This document shows positions 44,291 to 53,690 of a stretch of 64,000 bases of DNA, in pieces. Within the stretch, counting starts at the first letter, position 1. Each line of letters starts with the position of its first letter. The notes under the pieces were generated by a model. That model ran no database searches, was not told the origin of the DNA, and saw nothing but the letters and a program-made list of their open reading frames with translations. The stretch lies in the NCBI RefSeq assembly GCF_031886125.1, contig NZ_CP119391.1, positions 3,100,001-3,164,000 on the forward strand, read 5' to 3'. Origin of the DNA: Halomonas piscis (lineage in GTDB: Bacteria; Pseudomonadota; Gammaproteobacteria; Pseudomonadales; Halomonadaceae). A program made the position numbers and the translations under genes.

Positions 44291-44345
44291 CTTGCCTGCC
44301 AACTATCGCTTGCCTGCTATCGCCTGCCAACTATTGCCTGCCAAG
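44291..44345. repeat. Imperfect tandem repeat between pepP and ubiH
   Basis: About four imperfect copies of a 14-17-base unit built on TTGCCTGCCAACTATCGC, with variations such as TTGCCTGCTATCGCC. It lies in the ubiH leader on the minus strand. Such direct repeats can change copy number by slippage. Confidence 0.6.
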
Positions 44346-44415
44346 GCGCACAACGGAAAGAAAGACCATCCGTAACGTAAATTACGTAACCAATTTTTTG
44401 CTGATGCCGGTCCGG

Positions 44416-45756
<1,341 letters not shown>

Positions 45757-45801
45757 AAAGGCTCCTGGTGAGTGAAAGGGGAGATGTCCGAGCGCAAGAC
45801 G

Positions 45802-46380
45802 CTAGTGCAGCGTCGCGTCGCTCTGTTCGACCTGGGGCTGGCCGGGGTGCTGCTCGGTATACAGCATCATGGCGGCCATTCGCGCGTGCTCGGTGAGCGC
45901 GAACAGGTCGTTTTCGTTTTCCGGGCTGTCGTCGATGTCGGTTTCCATCTGCGCCAGCGCCGGCAAATCGTCGAGCGCCTCGCGCAGAGCGGAGGACCAC
46001 TGCCGGCGCAAATCATCGTCGACGACTTCCTCCAGCACTTCGCAAAAGCCCAGCGTCCACTCCTGCAAGCCCCGGGCCTGCTCGGCCAGAGAAAACAGCT
46101 CGTCGGGCAGCAGCGGCTCGTAGTTCATCTCGCTGGCGCCCAGGGCCTCGAGGGTCTGCCGGCGCCAGCCCAGAAGCCGCTCGGCGCTGGCCGAGTCCCG
46201 GGGCTGCTCGACCCCCAGACTCGAGCACACTTCGTCCAGCCAGGCCTCGGCGCTGACGTCCTTGAGCGCCAGCAGCGCGCATAGCCGGCCGTCGAGAAAA
46301 GCCGGCGACTGCATGCTTCCATGCAGCAGATACACGTCGGCAATAGCGGAAAAATCCTGGCGTTCGTCGATCAGGGACAT
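45802..46380 (-). CDS. ygfB: UPF0149 family protein YgfB
   Basis: 192 residues from the ATG at 46380 (a TTG at 46389 is possible). It matches the UPF0149/YgfB family in length, acidic character and the sequences HGSMQSPAFLDGRLCALLA and DLPALAQMETDIDDSPENENDLFALTEHARMAAMMLY. The function is unclear; in Pseudomonas aeruginosa YgfB affects amidase expression and beta-lactam resistance. It heads the ygfB-pepP-ubiH-ubiI block and is divergent from zapA. Confidence 0.92.
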   Translation of the reverse strand: MSLIDERQDFSAIADVYLLHGSMQSPAFLDGRLCALLALKDVSAEAWLDEVCSSLGVEQPRDSASAERLLGWRRQTLEALGASEMNYEPLLPDELFSLAEQARGLQEWTLGFCEVLEEVVDDDLRRQWSSALREALDDLPALAQMETDIDDSPENENDLFALTEHARMAAMMLYTEQHPGQPQVEQSDATLH

Positions 46381-46458
46381 AAAGGGCAATCCGTTGAAAC
46401 AGTCATTGACACAGAGTAAGACAAAGGCGATACGGCAAGCGCGTTGGTCGGGGGCGCG

Positions 46459-46487
46459 TTGACCCCGGCGCGCAGGCTCTCTTATAG
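46459..46487 (+). promoter_or_regulatory. Probable zapA promoter
   Basis: TTGACC (46459-46464), a 17-base spacer and TTATAG (46482-46487), about 120 bases before the zapA ATG. Five of six -35 positions match the consensus. Confidence 0.65.
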
Positions 46488-46607
46488 TTGAGCAGTTTAT
46501 AGCGTCCGATACCGGCCTCGCGCCGGCCCCGGACCAAGCCTCGCTTTACCTGCCCACAGGGGCATGTTAACGCATAGATCCCTTGATGGCCTGCGCTGGA
46601 GCAACGG

Positions 46608-46904
46608 ATGAGTGACGCCAAGCGTCCAACCACAGAAATCACCCTGCTGGGGCGGTATTACACCATCGCCTGCGACCCGGGGACTGAAGACAAGCTGGAA
46701 CGCGCCGCGCGCTATCTGGATCGCGCCATGCACGGCATCCAGTCGCAAAGCGCTGCCCTGAGCAACGATCGGGTCACGGTCATGGCCGCGCTCAACATCA
46801 CCCACGAGCTACTGGAAACCCTGGACGAGCAGCGCGACCGCGAGGCCGAGCTCACTCGCCTGAGCGAGCGTCTGGACGAGGCGCTGAAGAAAGATCGGGA
46901 TTGA
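46608..46904 (+). CDS. zapA: Cell division protein ZapA
   Basis: 98 residues. The N-terminal ITLLGRYYTIACDPGTEDKLERAARYLDRAMH is the ZapA signature, and the C-terminal half forms a coiled coil (ELLETLDEQRDREAELTRLSERLDEALKK). ZapA tetramers cross-link FtsZ filaments at the division ring. It lies upstream of the 6S RNA and ygfA genes, the order in most gammaproteobacteria. Confidence 0.94.
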   Translation: MSDAKRPTTEITLLGRYYTIACDPGTEDKLERAARYLDRAMHGIQSQSAALSNDRVTVMAALNITHELLETLDEQRDREAELTRLSERLDEALKKDRD

Positions 46905-46955
46905 CCCCCGGCCCTCTCCTGACAAGACGCCAAAGATAATCGACCTGCCCGCTCT

Positions 46956-46984
46956 TTGGCCTGAGCGCGGGCCTCTGGTAGGAT
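46956..46984 (+). promoter_or_regulatory. Probable 6S RNA promoter
   Basis: TTGGCC (46956-46961), a 17-base spacer and TAGGAT (46979-46984), placing the start near 46990, where the 6S RNA begins. Confidence 0.6.
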
Positions 46985-46987
46985 AGA

Positions 46988-47173
46988 GATGTTCTCTGGG
47001 GTGTGCGCCAGTCGTTGTAGTCCCTCGAGCCTATGCGTAATACCCAGGGAGGCCAAACGCTAGCCGAGCCCGTGTGCATGTCCGCGCGACGGAAAGCCTG
47101 ACGGCTCGGCTGCGGCCACCCACCTGAACCCCAGGGTTCAGGGCCAAAACGACAGCGGCACTCTGGAGAACCC
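46988..47173 (+). ncRNA. ssrS: 6S RNA
   Basis: About 186 bases between zapA and ygfA, the conserved location of 6S RNA. The ends pair: GTTCTCTGGGGTG near 46991 with CACTCTGGAGAAC near 47159-47171. The closing-stem segments resemble E. coli 6S, including the CTGAACCCCAGGGTTCAGGG hairpin near 47127-47146 (compare TTGAACCAAGGGTTCAAGGG). 6S RNA mimics an open promoter and sequesters sigma-70 RNA polymerase in stationary phase. Ends are estimated. Confidence 0.88.
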
Positions 47174-47204
47174 TTGCCAATCCTCATCAGGGCCATGACG
47201 CATC

Positions 47205-47852
47205 GTGCCACACCCTGACGCTCCCGAATCGTTGCCCTTACCGGCAAAAAACACCCTGCGCCGCGAGCTGAGACGCCGCCGCCGCGCCCTTACTGCCCGC
47301 GAACAGCGCGCTGCCTCAACTGCCCTCTGCCGCCGGCTGAAAACGCTGCCCGAGCTGCTTCGCGCCCGCCGCGTTAGCCTTTATCTGCCCGCGGGCGGCG
47401 AAATCGACCCGCTACCCCTGCTTCCCTGGCTGTATCGACGCGGGGTCAGCGTCTATCTGCCGGTGCTGCGCCCGCTTTCCGCCAACTCGCTGTGGTTCGT
47501 GGCCTACCGTCCGGGTACGCCCATGGTGAAAAACCGCTTCGGCATTCGCGAGCCCGCCGTCGCCTTCGGCGCCCGCCGCGCCAATCGCTTGCCGGCCTGG
47601 GCGCTGGACACCCTGATCGTCCCGCTGGTGGGCTTCGACGAACACGCCAACCGCATGGGCATGGGCGGCGGCTTTTATGACCGCACCCTGGCCTTCATGC
47701 GCCGCCGGGGGCCGAAACCGACGCTGATCGGCGTGGCCCACGCCTGCCAGCAGGCCAGCGAGCTTCCCGTGGAGCCCTGGGACATCCCGTTGACCACCAT
47801 CGCCACCGACACCGCCGTGGTGCGCCCGCGCAAGCGCCAAGCCGCTGACTGA
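47205..47852 (+). CDS. ygfA: 5-formyltetrahydrofolate cyclo-ligase
   Basis: 215 residues, GTG start at 47205. It converts 5-formyl-THF to 5,10-methenyl-THF with ATP. The basic N-terminal segment LRRELRRRRRALTAREQRA, the ATP/substrate region FGIREP, and the signature LIVPLVGFDEHANRMGMGGGFYDRTLAF are clear. It lies just downstream of 6S RNA, with which it is often co-transcribed. The C-terminus (VVRPRKRQAAD) is normal. Confidence 0.93.
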   Translation: MPHPDAPESLPLPAKNTLRRELRRRRRALTAREQRAASTALCRRLKTLPELLRARRVSLYLPAGGEIDPLPLLPWLYRRGVSVYLPVLRPLSANSLWFVAYRPGTPMVKNRFGIREPAVAFGARRANRLPAWALDTLIVPLVGFDEHANRMGMGGGFYDRTLAFMRRRGPKPTLIGVAHACQQASELPVEPWDIPLTTIATDTAVVRPRKRQAAD

Positions 47853-47918
47853 AGCCAGCTCCCACCAGGACGGATATGGCGATGAAGCGGCATTCAGGGT
47901 GGGAACTCAATTTATTGA

Positions 47919-47945
47919 GCGAAAGCAGGCCGCAGGACCTGCCGG
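47919..47945. repeat. Palindromic dispersed repeat, copy 2
   Basis: GCGAAAGCAGGCCGCAGGA followed by CCTGCCGG, the same sequence as 26061-26086 except for one inserted A. Here too it is intergenic, between ygfA and the microprotein gene. Confidence 0.6.
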
Positions 47946-47970
47946 AGGATGGCGGCCTTGCCACGCGCCT

Positions 47971-48004
47971 AACAAAACGGGCTGCGCCATGACGGCGCAG
48001 CCCG
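47971..48004 (-). terminator. Intrinsic terminator of the microprotein gene
   Basis: The arms 47978-47988 and 47994-48004 (CGGGCTGCGCC and its reverse complement) make an 11-bp stem with a 5-base loop. On the minus strand it is followed by TTTTGTT, 30 bases beyond the stop of the small ORF at 48035. Confidence 0.8.
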
Positions 48005-48034
48005 CTTATGGATCAGGGCCCCGGGCGGCTGTGA

Positions 48035-48133
48035 TCAGCCGCCGGCCAGCGCCTGGGCATACCCCGTAATGAGAACGCCCAGAGCAAAGACGAGGGTGAG
48101 GGCCGTGATCATGTCCGGCTTTTTACGACGCAT
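48035..48133 (-). CDS. 32-residue membrane microprotein, unrecognised
   Basis: A small open frame of 32 codons plus stop. The product has a basic N-terminus (MRRKKPDM), one hydrophobic helix (about residues 9-23, ITALTLVFALGVLIT), then GYAQALAGG. The ribosome-binding site GGAGAA is 6 bases before the ATG. A consensus-like promoter (48248-48276) and a strong terminator (47971-48004) surround it, so it looks like a complete transcription unit. The positive-inside pattern predicts an inner-membrane protein with its N-terminus in the cytoplasm. I do not recognise it; function unknown. Its location between ygfA and ilvA is typical of overlooked small genes. Confidence 0.7.
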   Translation of the reverse strand: MRRKKPDMITALTLVFALGVLITGYAQALAGG

Positions 48134-48155
48134 ACCGCTTCTCCCAAAAGACACG

Positions 48156-48218
48156 CGCCCGGGACTCCGCCCGGGCGATAACAGCGCCGGGATCTGAAAA
48201 CGCCGCATCAGCGTTTTT
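48156..48218 (-). promoter_or_regulatory. Leader hairpins of the microprotein gene
   Basis: Two stems lie between the promoter and the microprotein start. The first is AAAACGC (48197-48203) with GCGTTTT (48211-48217), flanked by T-runs on both strands, so it could terminate transcription in either direction. The second is CGCCCGGG (48156-48163) with CCCGGGCG (48170-48177). The former may be the ilvA terminator, or an attenuator for the small gene. Confidence 0.5.
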
Positions 48219-48247
48219 AGTGACGCTTTTCATTCTCGACCCGGGGA

Positions 48248-48276
48248 CTATAAGGCGCGACGCCGGCGCTTGACAA
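48248..48276 (-). promoter_or_regulatory. Promoter of the microprotein gene
   Basis: On the minus strand TTGTCA (48271-48276), a 17-base spacer and TTATAG (48248-48253). Five of six -35 positions match the consensus. The start would be near 48241, giving a leader of about 108 bases. Confidence 0.65.
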
Positions 48277-48326
48277 CAGAACAGGCGGCCATCCCCTCTA
48301 TTTTCCGACAAAAGGCGCAGAGCCGC

Positions 48327-49841
48327 TCACGCCATGAACAGCCGATAGGCCGGATTATCGCTTTCCTCCCAGTAGCGGTAGCCAATGGCATCCAGGTGCT
48401 CTTCCACGTGGTCGCTGTCGCCGTTGGGCACCTGGATACCCACCAGCACCCGACCGTAGGCGGCGCCGTGGTTGCGGTAATGGAACAGGGAAATGTTCCA
48501 GTCGTGGGGCAGCCGGGTCAAAAAGTTCATCAGGGCCCCCGGGCGCTCGGGGAATTCGAAGCGGTACAGCGCCTCGGCCACGTTGGCGCTCGGCCGCCCG
48601 CCGCTCAGATGGCGAATATGCACCTTGGCCAGCTCGTTGTCGGTCAGGTCTTCCACCTGGTAGCCGGCATCGCGCAGCTTGTCGATCACCGCCTGGCGGT
48701 CGTCGCCGCCGGGCTTCACCTGCACGCCGACAAAGATGTGGGCGTTGCTGTCGTCGGCGTAGCGGTAGCTGAACTCGGTCACCATGCGCTTGCCCAGGGT
48801 GCGGCAGAATTTCTTGAAGCTGCCGGGCTTTTCGGCAATGGTCACCGCCAGAATGGCCTCGCGCTGCTCGCCCAGAGAGGTGCGCTCGGCGATGTGCTGG
48901 AGGCGGTCAAAATTGGTGTTGGCCCCGGAGTTGATGCACATCAGCGTCTCGCCCTCGGCGCCGGTCTGCTGAACGTATTTTTTCAGCCCGGCCAGCGACA
49001 GCGCCCCGGAGGTTTCGGACACCGCCCGGGTATCCTCGAAGATGTCCTTCACCGCCGCGCACATTTCATCCGCGGTGACGGTAATCACCTCGTCCACCAG
49101 CCCCTGCATCAGCTTGAACGGCACCTCGCCGGTGCGCGCCACGGCCACGCCCTCGGCAAACACGCCGACTTCGTCCAGGGTCACCCGCTCGCCGGCGGCA
49201 AGCGCCGCCTTGAGGCTGGCGCTGTCTTCGGACTCCACGCCGATCACCTTGATATCCGGGCGCAGATACTTGACGTAGGCCGCCACGCCGGCAATCAGCC
49301 CGCCGCCGCCCACGGGCACGAAGATGGCGTTCAGCGGCCCGCTGTGCTGGCGCAGCATTTCCACCGCCACGGTGCCCTGACCGGCGATGACGTCGATGTC
49401 GTCGAAGGGGGGAATGTAGGCGTAGCCGTGCTCTTCCACCAGCGTCTGGGCATGTTCTGCCGCCTCGCTGAAGGCGTCGCCCCTGAGCACCACCCTGGCG
49501 CCCCGGGCACGCACCGCCGCCACCTTGATTTCCGGGGTGATCCGCGGCATCACGATGGTCGCTTTCACGCCCATTTGCGTCGCCGCCATGGCCAGCCCCT
49601 GGGCATGGTTGCCCGCCGAGGCGGCGATCACGCCCTTGGCCTTCTGCTCGTCGCTCAGCTGCGCCATCTTGTTGTAGGCGCCGCGAATCTTGAAGGAATA
49701 GACCGGCTGCAGGTCTTCGCGCTTGATCAGAATGGTGTTGTTGAAGCGGCGTGACAGAAAAGGGGCGGGGGAAATCGGGGTCTCACAGGCGGCATCGTAA
49801 ACGCGGGCCTGGAGGATCTTCTTCACGGTAGCTTCAAGCAT
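48327..49841 (-). CDS. ilvA: Threonine ammonia-lyase, biosynthetic
   Basis: 504 residues, the long biosynthetic form. It deaminates threonine to 2-oxobutanoate, the first step of isoleucine synthesis. The PLP lysine is in VYSFKIRGAYN (K51), the glycine-rich phosphate loop is VGGGGLIAGVAAYVK, and SAGNHAQGLA is present. Two ACT-like domains occupy about residues 330-500 (ILAVTIAEKPGSFKKF and FEFPERPGALMNFLTRL) and should confer feedback inhibition by isoleucine. Monocistronic; the promoter should lie in the 239 bases before 50081, but I did not find it. Confidence 0.96.
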   Translation of the reverse strand: MLEATVKKILQARVYDAACETPISPAPFLSRRFNNTILIKREDLQPVYSFKIRGAYNKMAQLSDEQKAKGVIAASAGNHAQGLAMAATQMGVKATIVMPRITPEIKVAAVRARGARVVLRGDAFSEAAEHAQTLVEEHGYAYIPPFDDIDVIAGQGTVAVEMLRQHSGPLNAIFVPVGGGGLIAGVAAYVKYLRPDIKVIGVESEDSASLKAALAAGERVTLDEVGVFAEGVAVARTGEVPFKLMQGLVDEVITVTADEMCAAVKDIFEDTRAVSETSGALSLAGLKKYVQQTGAEGETLMCINSGANTNFDRLQHIAERTSLGEQREAILAVTIAEKPGSFKKFCRTLGKRMVTEFSYRYADDSNAHIFVGVQVKPGGDDRQAVIDKLRDAGYQVEDLTDNELAKVHIRHLSGGRPSANVAEALYRFEFPERPGALMNFLTRLPHDWNISLFHYRNHGAAYGRVLVGIQVPNGDSDHVEEHLDAIGYRYWEESDNPAYRLFMA

Positions 49842-50080
49842 TCTGGTATCTCACGGGAAAGGGCCGCACGCCGGCGGATAAAAAATCACAGCTCGCTTTG
49901 CGCAACAAAATATGGGCAACCCGATATTGTTAGCAGATCGGCCCCCGGCGCGTCCAGAAATTGATAGCAGCGTGCAGGGCTATCGCAGCTGAGCGCATTG
50001 ACGAATGGAGGCTCACTAAATAGTCGTCATTCCAGCCTGTTTGCTTTCGCTCTCACCGGCCTGGCAACTAACCCCATACC

Positions 50081-51118
50081 TCAATCAAAGACATCCCCGT
50101 CATCGGCCAGCTCAAACTTGCCATCGTAGGCTTGGGCCATCTCGTCGACCAGGGTATTTTCCGACGCACCCAGGAAGAGGGGGTGGATCATCACCAGTAA
50201 CTCGGGATCAATTTGCCTGGCGATATCGGCAAGCTGTCCGGTAGTGGTATGGGCTTCTTTCATGTAACCCTGCCACTTTTGTGGCAACCCTTCCAGACCG
50301 GTCTGAGACATGACTTCATGAAGCAGAATATCAGCGCCCTGCGCGTGCTCGATCAGGTTGGGAGTCGGGCGGGTATCACCAGAGATAACAATGGTTTTAT
50401 CCGGTGCTTCAATGCGATAGCCGAAAGCCTCACCCGCCTCCCAGGTTCCGTGGTTCACGTTAAAGGCCGTGACGGTAACGTAACGATCCTGATAAACAAC
50501 GCCAGGCTCCGAACCAAACTCCTCGACGATTCCGGTATAGGGAGCCTCCTGACCAATCGGTAGGCTATCCAAGCGGTGCTGAATATCGGGCTGATAGGCT
50601 TCGACAACGCCATCGACAACGGTTTGGGTGCCTTCTGGCCCCCAGACGCTAACTGGCTGGTTACGCTCAAGCACCCACCCACGCAGTAGTAGCTCGGGGA
50701 TGCCGAGAATATGATCGGAATCCAGATGGGTCAGAAAAAGCTTATCAAGAAAGGTTGGATACATGAACGTTGGATAGGAGGGCGATACGGGAAAGATTCC
50801 ACGCTTATCTTCATCCTGGAACTCAGCCAGTGTCTCCATGAAGCCGGCACCAGCATCAAAAAGGTAGACTTCATCATGGTTGACGATAACCGCAGTGGCA
50901 GTTCCGGCGCGGCCCTGGATGATATTAGGCGTGCCAGTGCCAAGGGTAACCACCTGCGTTGGGCTGACCAGATCTTCGACCGCGACACGTGCCTCTGATG
51001 TCGCAGTCGAAGCCGGCTTGCTTGCTGAGGCTGCACTGCTCATTGACAGTACAACTGCCATGATGGTGCCCGTGATGGGGAAGAGGAAACGTGTCGTGCG
51101 GTTGATAGTATATGACAT
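50081..51118 (-). CDS. Secreted metallo-beta-lactamase-fold hydrolase (RNase Z/AtsA-like)
   Basis: 345 residues; GGAGG lies 8 bases before the ATG at 51118. The N-terminus is a signal peptide (about 1-32, FLFPITGTIMAVVLSMSSAASA), so the protein is probably periplasmic. The core has VVTLGTGTPN, the metal motif FLTHLDSDH (H131, D133, D135, H136), ISGDTRPTPNLIEHA, LLHEVM, KEAHTTTGQLADIA and MIHPLF. This order is that of tRNase Z/arylsulfatase-type MBL enzymes, but the usual HxHxDH reads HxDxDH. A hydrolase of ester or phosphodiester bonds is likely; the substrate is unknown. Base composition is lower in GC than that of ilvA. Confidence 0.85.
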   Translation of the reverse strand: MSYTINRTTRFLFPITGTIMAVVLSMSSAASASKPASTATSEARVAVEDLVSPTQVVTLGTGTPNIIQGRAGTATAVIVNHDEVYLFDAGAGFMETLAEFQDEDKRGIFPVSPSYPTFMYPTFLDKLFLTHLDSDHILGIPELLLRGWVLERNQPVSVWGPEGTQTVVDGVVEAYQPDIQHRLDSLPIGQEAPYTGIVEEFGSEPGVVYQDRYVTVTAFNVNHGTWEAGEAFGYRIEAPDKTIVISGDTRPTPNLIEHAQGADILLHEVMSQTGLEGLPQKWQGYMKEAHTTTGQLADIARQIDPELLVMIHPLFLGASENTLVDEMAQAYDGKFELADDGDVFD

Positions 51119-51143
51119 GATAGCCTCCTTTCATTACCTGGAT

Positions 51144-51365
51144 TCAAACAATAAGCGCAGCACCTGCGGTAACCAGGGCACCCGAGTATCCGTCCAGAAA
51201 CACTTGCACCGGTGCCTGATAGCCAAGCCGTTTTCGTGGACGGTCATTCAGCTTCCTGATTATCCTGCGTCGCTCAATATTCAGTGCCCCGACGGAAAAT
51301 CGGTTTTCTTGAGAGGATATTGTCGTTTCACGCCACGGGTATTCTCGTTGCCCCCCCCCCCACTG
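51144..51365 (-). pseudogene. IS30-family transposase, C-terminal remnant
   Basis: On the minus strand the end of an IS30 transposase is readable up to the stop at 51144-51146: KLNDRPRKRLGYQAPVQVF is the conserved C-terminal part. Upstream, GNENTRGVKRQYPLKKTDF continues in another frame, so at least one frameshift is present. A run of 11 C (51351-51361; G on the coding strand) marks the broken end. No inverted repeat was found. A separate fragment of the same family lies at 58745-59165. Confidence 0.75.
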
Positions 51366-51393
51366 TCACGCTAGTTGGAGTTTCAGCGGCTGT

Positions 51394-52226
51394 TAGGGGG
51401 CGTTAACAATTAGGCCAGCCATATGGCGGCTGACACGAGGCAGAGGAGTGACTGGTAGTTTCTTGCCAGTCGCTCATAGCGTGTAGATAACCGCCGGAAC
51501 TTCTTGATTTTCTGAAAGAACCTCTCCACCAGATTGCGATCTTGGTAACAGTGCCAGTCTACTTCAATGCGCGCCAAACGATTCTTTTTCGGAGGAATCA
51601 CCGGCTCGGCACCTGCGGCCTGAATCATGTCCCGCAGAGCAGTGGAGTCATACCCCTTGTCGCCCAGCACTGCTTGCGGGGAAAAACCTTCCAGTAGAGC
51701 GGGAGCAGCACCATACTCCGACGCCTGGCCCGGTGTGAGAACCAATCGTACTGGGTTACCTAACGCATCGACTGCGGCATGAATTTTGGTGCTCAATCCG
51801 CCTCGAGATTTGCCCATGGCTTCGACGTCTTGCGTGTTTTTTTTGACGCTCCATGCTGGTGCACCCTGACGATGCTACCGTCGATCATCAGCTGCTCTAG
51901 ATCGGGATCGTCGGCTACTGTGTCAAAAATACGCTGCCAAACGCCCTTTCGTGACCAACGGTTATACCGCATGTAGACGGTGTGCCAGCGCCCAAAAGAT
52001 TCGGGAAGATCACGCCACGGGGCGCCGGTCCGAGCGATCCAGAGCACGGCTTCCACGAACAGGCGATTGTCCTTGGCAGTTACCCCACAGTCTGAGGCTT
52101 TGCCGGGGAGCAGGTGCTCGATTCGCTCCCACTGATCATCGCGTAACTTCAACCGACTCATGGCCCACCAAAATCTATGAATACTAAATCAGTTTAAACG
52201 AAACTAATGATTGTTAACACACCCTA
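51394..52226 (-). mobile_element. IS5-family element (IS427 group)
   Basis: The ends are inverted repeats of 17 bases with two mismatches: TAGGGGGCGTTAACAAT (51394-51410) and the reverse of ATTGTTAACACACCCTA (52210-52226). The outer TA on each side could be the two-base target duplication typical of this group, making the element itself about 829 bases. It carries one transposase made by frameshifting. The right end directly abuts the IS3 element. Confidence 0.85.
51410..52161 (-). CDS. IS5-family transposase made by -1 frameshifting
   Basis: Two overlapping frames. The first (52161 to 51793, 122 residues) starts MSRLKLRDDQWERIEHLLPGK and carries the first catalytic Asp in LMIDGSIVRVHQH. The second (from about 51817 to 51410, 135 residues) has VLGDKGYDS with the second Asp and NLVERFFQKIKKFRRLSTRYE with the Glu. 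They join at a run of 8 A on the minus strand (51837-51844), where a -1 slip yields the fused enzyme of about 250 residues. This is normal for IS427-type elements, so the gene may be functional. Confidence 0.85.
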
Positions 52227-52260
52227 GACTCTGAACCATATGGGGCGTGATGAGGTTCCG

Positions 52261-52752
52261 ATGAAGTACTCCGACGAGCGCCGGGAAGCCATCCTCAAGA
52301 AGCTGCTCCCACCGCACAACCGCACGGTGGCAGAAGTGGCCCAGGAAGAAGGCATCTCCGCTGCGACACTGTACAACTGGCGCAAGAAGGCTCGACAAGC
52401 AGGCCGTTTGCTACCTGACCAGAGCGATGATCCCGAAGGCTGGAGCTCGCAGGACAAGTTCCACGCCGTTCTGGAGACGGCGGCCCTCAGCGAGGCTGAG
52501 CGTGCCGAATACTGCCGGCAGCGTGGCCTCTATCCCGAGCAGGTCCAGCGCTGGCGTGCGAGCTGTGAAGGCGCTAACGACCGAAGCGATGCCGCCACCA
52601 AGCAGCAGAGTGAGGCACGCAAGGCGGAGCGCCAGGAGAACAAGGCACTCAAGCGCGAGCTCCGCCGCAAGGAGGCCGCGCTGGCGGAAACCGCTGCACT
52701 ACTGACATTGCGAAAAAAGGCACGAGCGATCTGGGGGGACGAGGACGAATGA
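52261..52752 (+). CDS. IS3-family transposase, OrfA
   Basis: 163 residues from the ATG at 52261, preceded by GATGAGG (an earlier ATG at 52240 has no such site). Two helix-turn-helix segments are seen: VAEVAQEEGISAATLYNWRKKAR near the N-terminus and AEYCRQRGLYPEQVQRWRAS in the middle. A charged helix follows (EARKAERQENKALKRELRRKEAALAE), probably the leucine-zipper-like dimerisation region. It binds the element ends. Its TGA overlaps the OrfB start as ATGA. Confidence 0.85.
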   Translation: MKYSDERREAILKKLLPPHNRTVAEVAQEEGISAATLYNWRKKARQAGRLLPDQSDDPEGWSSQDKFHAVLETAALSEAERAEYCRQRGLYPEQVQRWRASCEGANDRSDAATKQQSEARKAERQENKALKRELRRKEAALAETAALLTLRKKARAIWGDEDE

Positions 52753-53509
52753 TCAGCACTTCAGATCGCCAGGACGCCATACAGCTGATCGATGAGGCCC
52801 TCGCCGAAGGAGCCCGCCTGCAAGCCGCGTGTGCAGAGCTCGGCATCGGTACCAACACGTATCGCCGCTGGGTGCGGGGTGATCAGGATCGCCGGCCTAA
52901 AGCGGTGAGGCCTGTCCCGCGCCATGCCCTATCGCCGGAGGAACGTCAGCAGGTGCTGGAGATTTGCCATCGTCCTGAGTTCGCCAGCCTGCCGCCCGGA
53001 CAGATCGTGCCGCGGCTGCTGGACGAAGAAGGCCGCTACGTGGCGTCAGAGTCCAGCTACTACCGCATCCTCCGGGAGCATGGTGAGCAGCACCACCGTG
53101 GCCGCGCTCGCGCTCCACGTCCCAAGGGCGACCCACAGCGACACCGGGTGACACGCCCCAATGCTTGCTGGAGCTGGGACGTGACCTACTTACCGACCCA
53201 GGTGCGTGGGCAGTTCTACTACCTGTACATGATCATCGACATCTACAGCCGCAAAATCGTCGATGCCGAGGTCTTCGACCAGGAATCCATGGCCAACAGC
53301 AGCGAGGTAATCCAGCGTGCCGTACTGCGGGAAGGCTGCATCAACCAGCCACTGGTATTGCACGCCGATAATGGCTCCGCCATGAAAGGCTCGACGCTTC
53401 AGGCGACGCTGCAGCGGTTAAACATCACCCCATCGTACAGCCGCCCTCGGGTCTCCAATGACTGTCAGTCTTTATACGTCGGATTCATAATCGATCCGGA
53501 AGACCTGGT

Positions 53510-53690
53510 CTTGGTGGCTTGACTCTTGCAATGATTGGCCGTTGCATGCCTTGGCGTTGATCTGTCAGCTCCGGACCGGGCACCTGATCCAGTATGGCGA
53601 AGCTGTGACTTAATAGGAGCCTGAAGGCATATACTCTCATGACAGTCCTGTCCACTTGGCCGATTCTGGAGACCATAACTCGACATACTC
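53510..53690 (+). ncRNA. Predicted bridge RNA of the IS110 element
   Basis: In the non-coding left end two guide pairs are seen in the order known for IS110 bridge RNAs. Target loop: CAATGA (53529-53534) equals the left flank of the insertion site, and GGCGTTG (53553-53559) is the reverse complement of CAACGCC, the right flank. The 18 bases between can form a small GGC/GCC stem. Donor loop: ATAGGAGC (53613-53620) equals the element's right end (54786-54793), and TGACAG (53640-53645) is the reverse complement of C plus its left end TGTCA (53463-53467). Extents are approximate and the RNA itself is inferred. Confidence 0.55.

Noticed and set aside
51351..51361. Phase-variable homopolymer (11 C)
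   Set aside because: It lies in the dead IS30 remnant and not within or just upstream of an intact gene, so slippage would have no clear effect.
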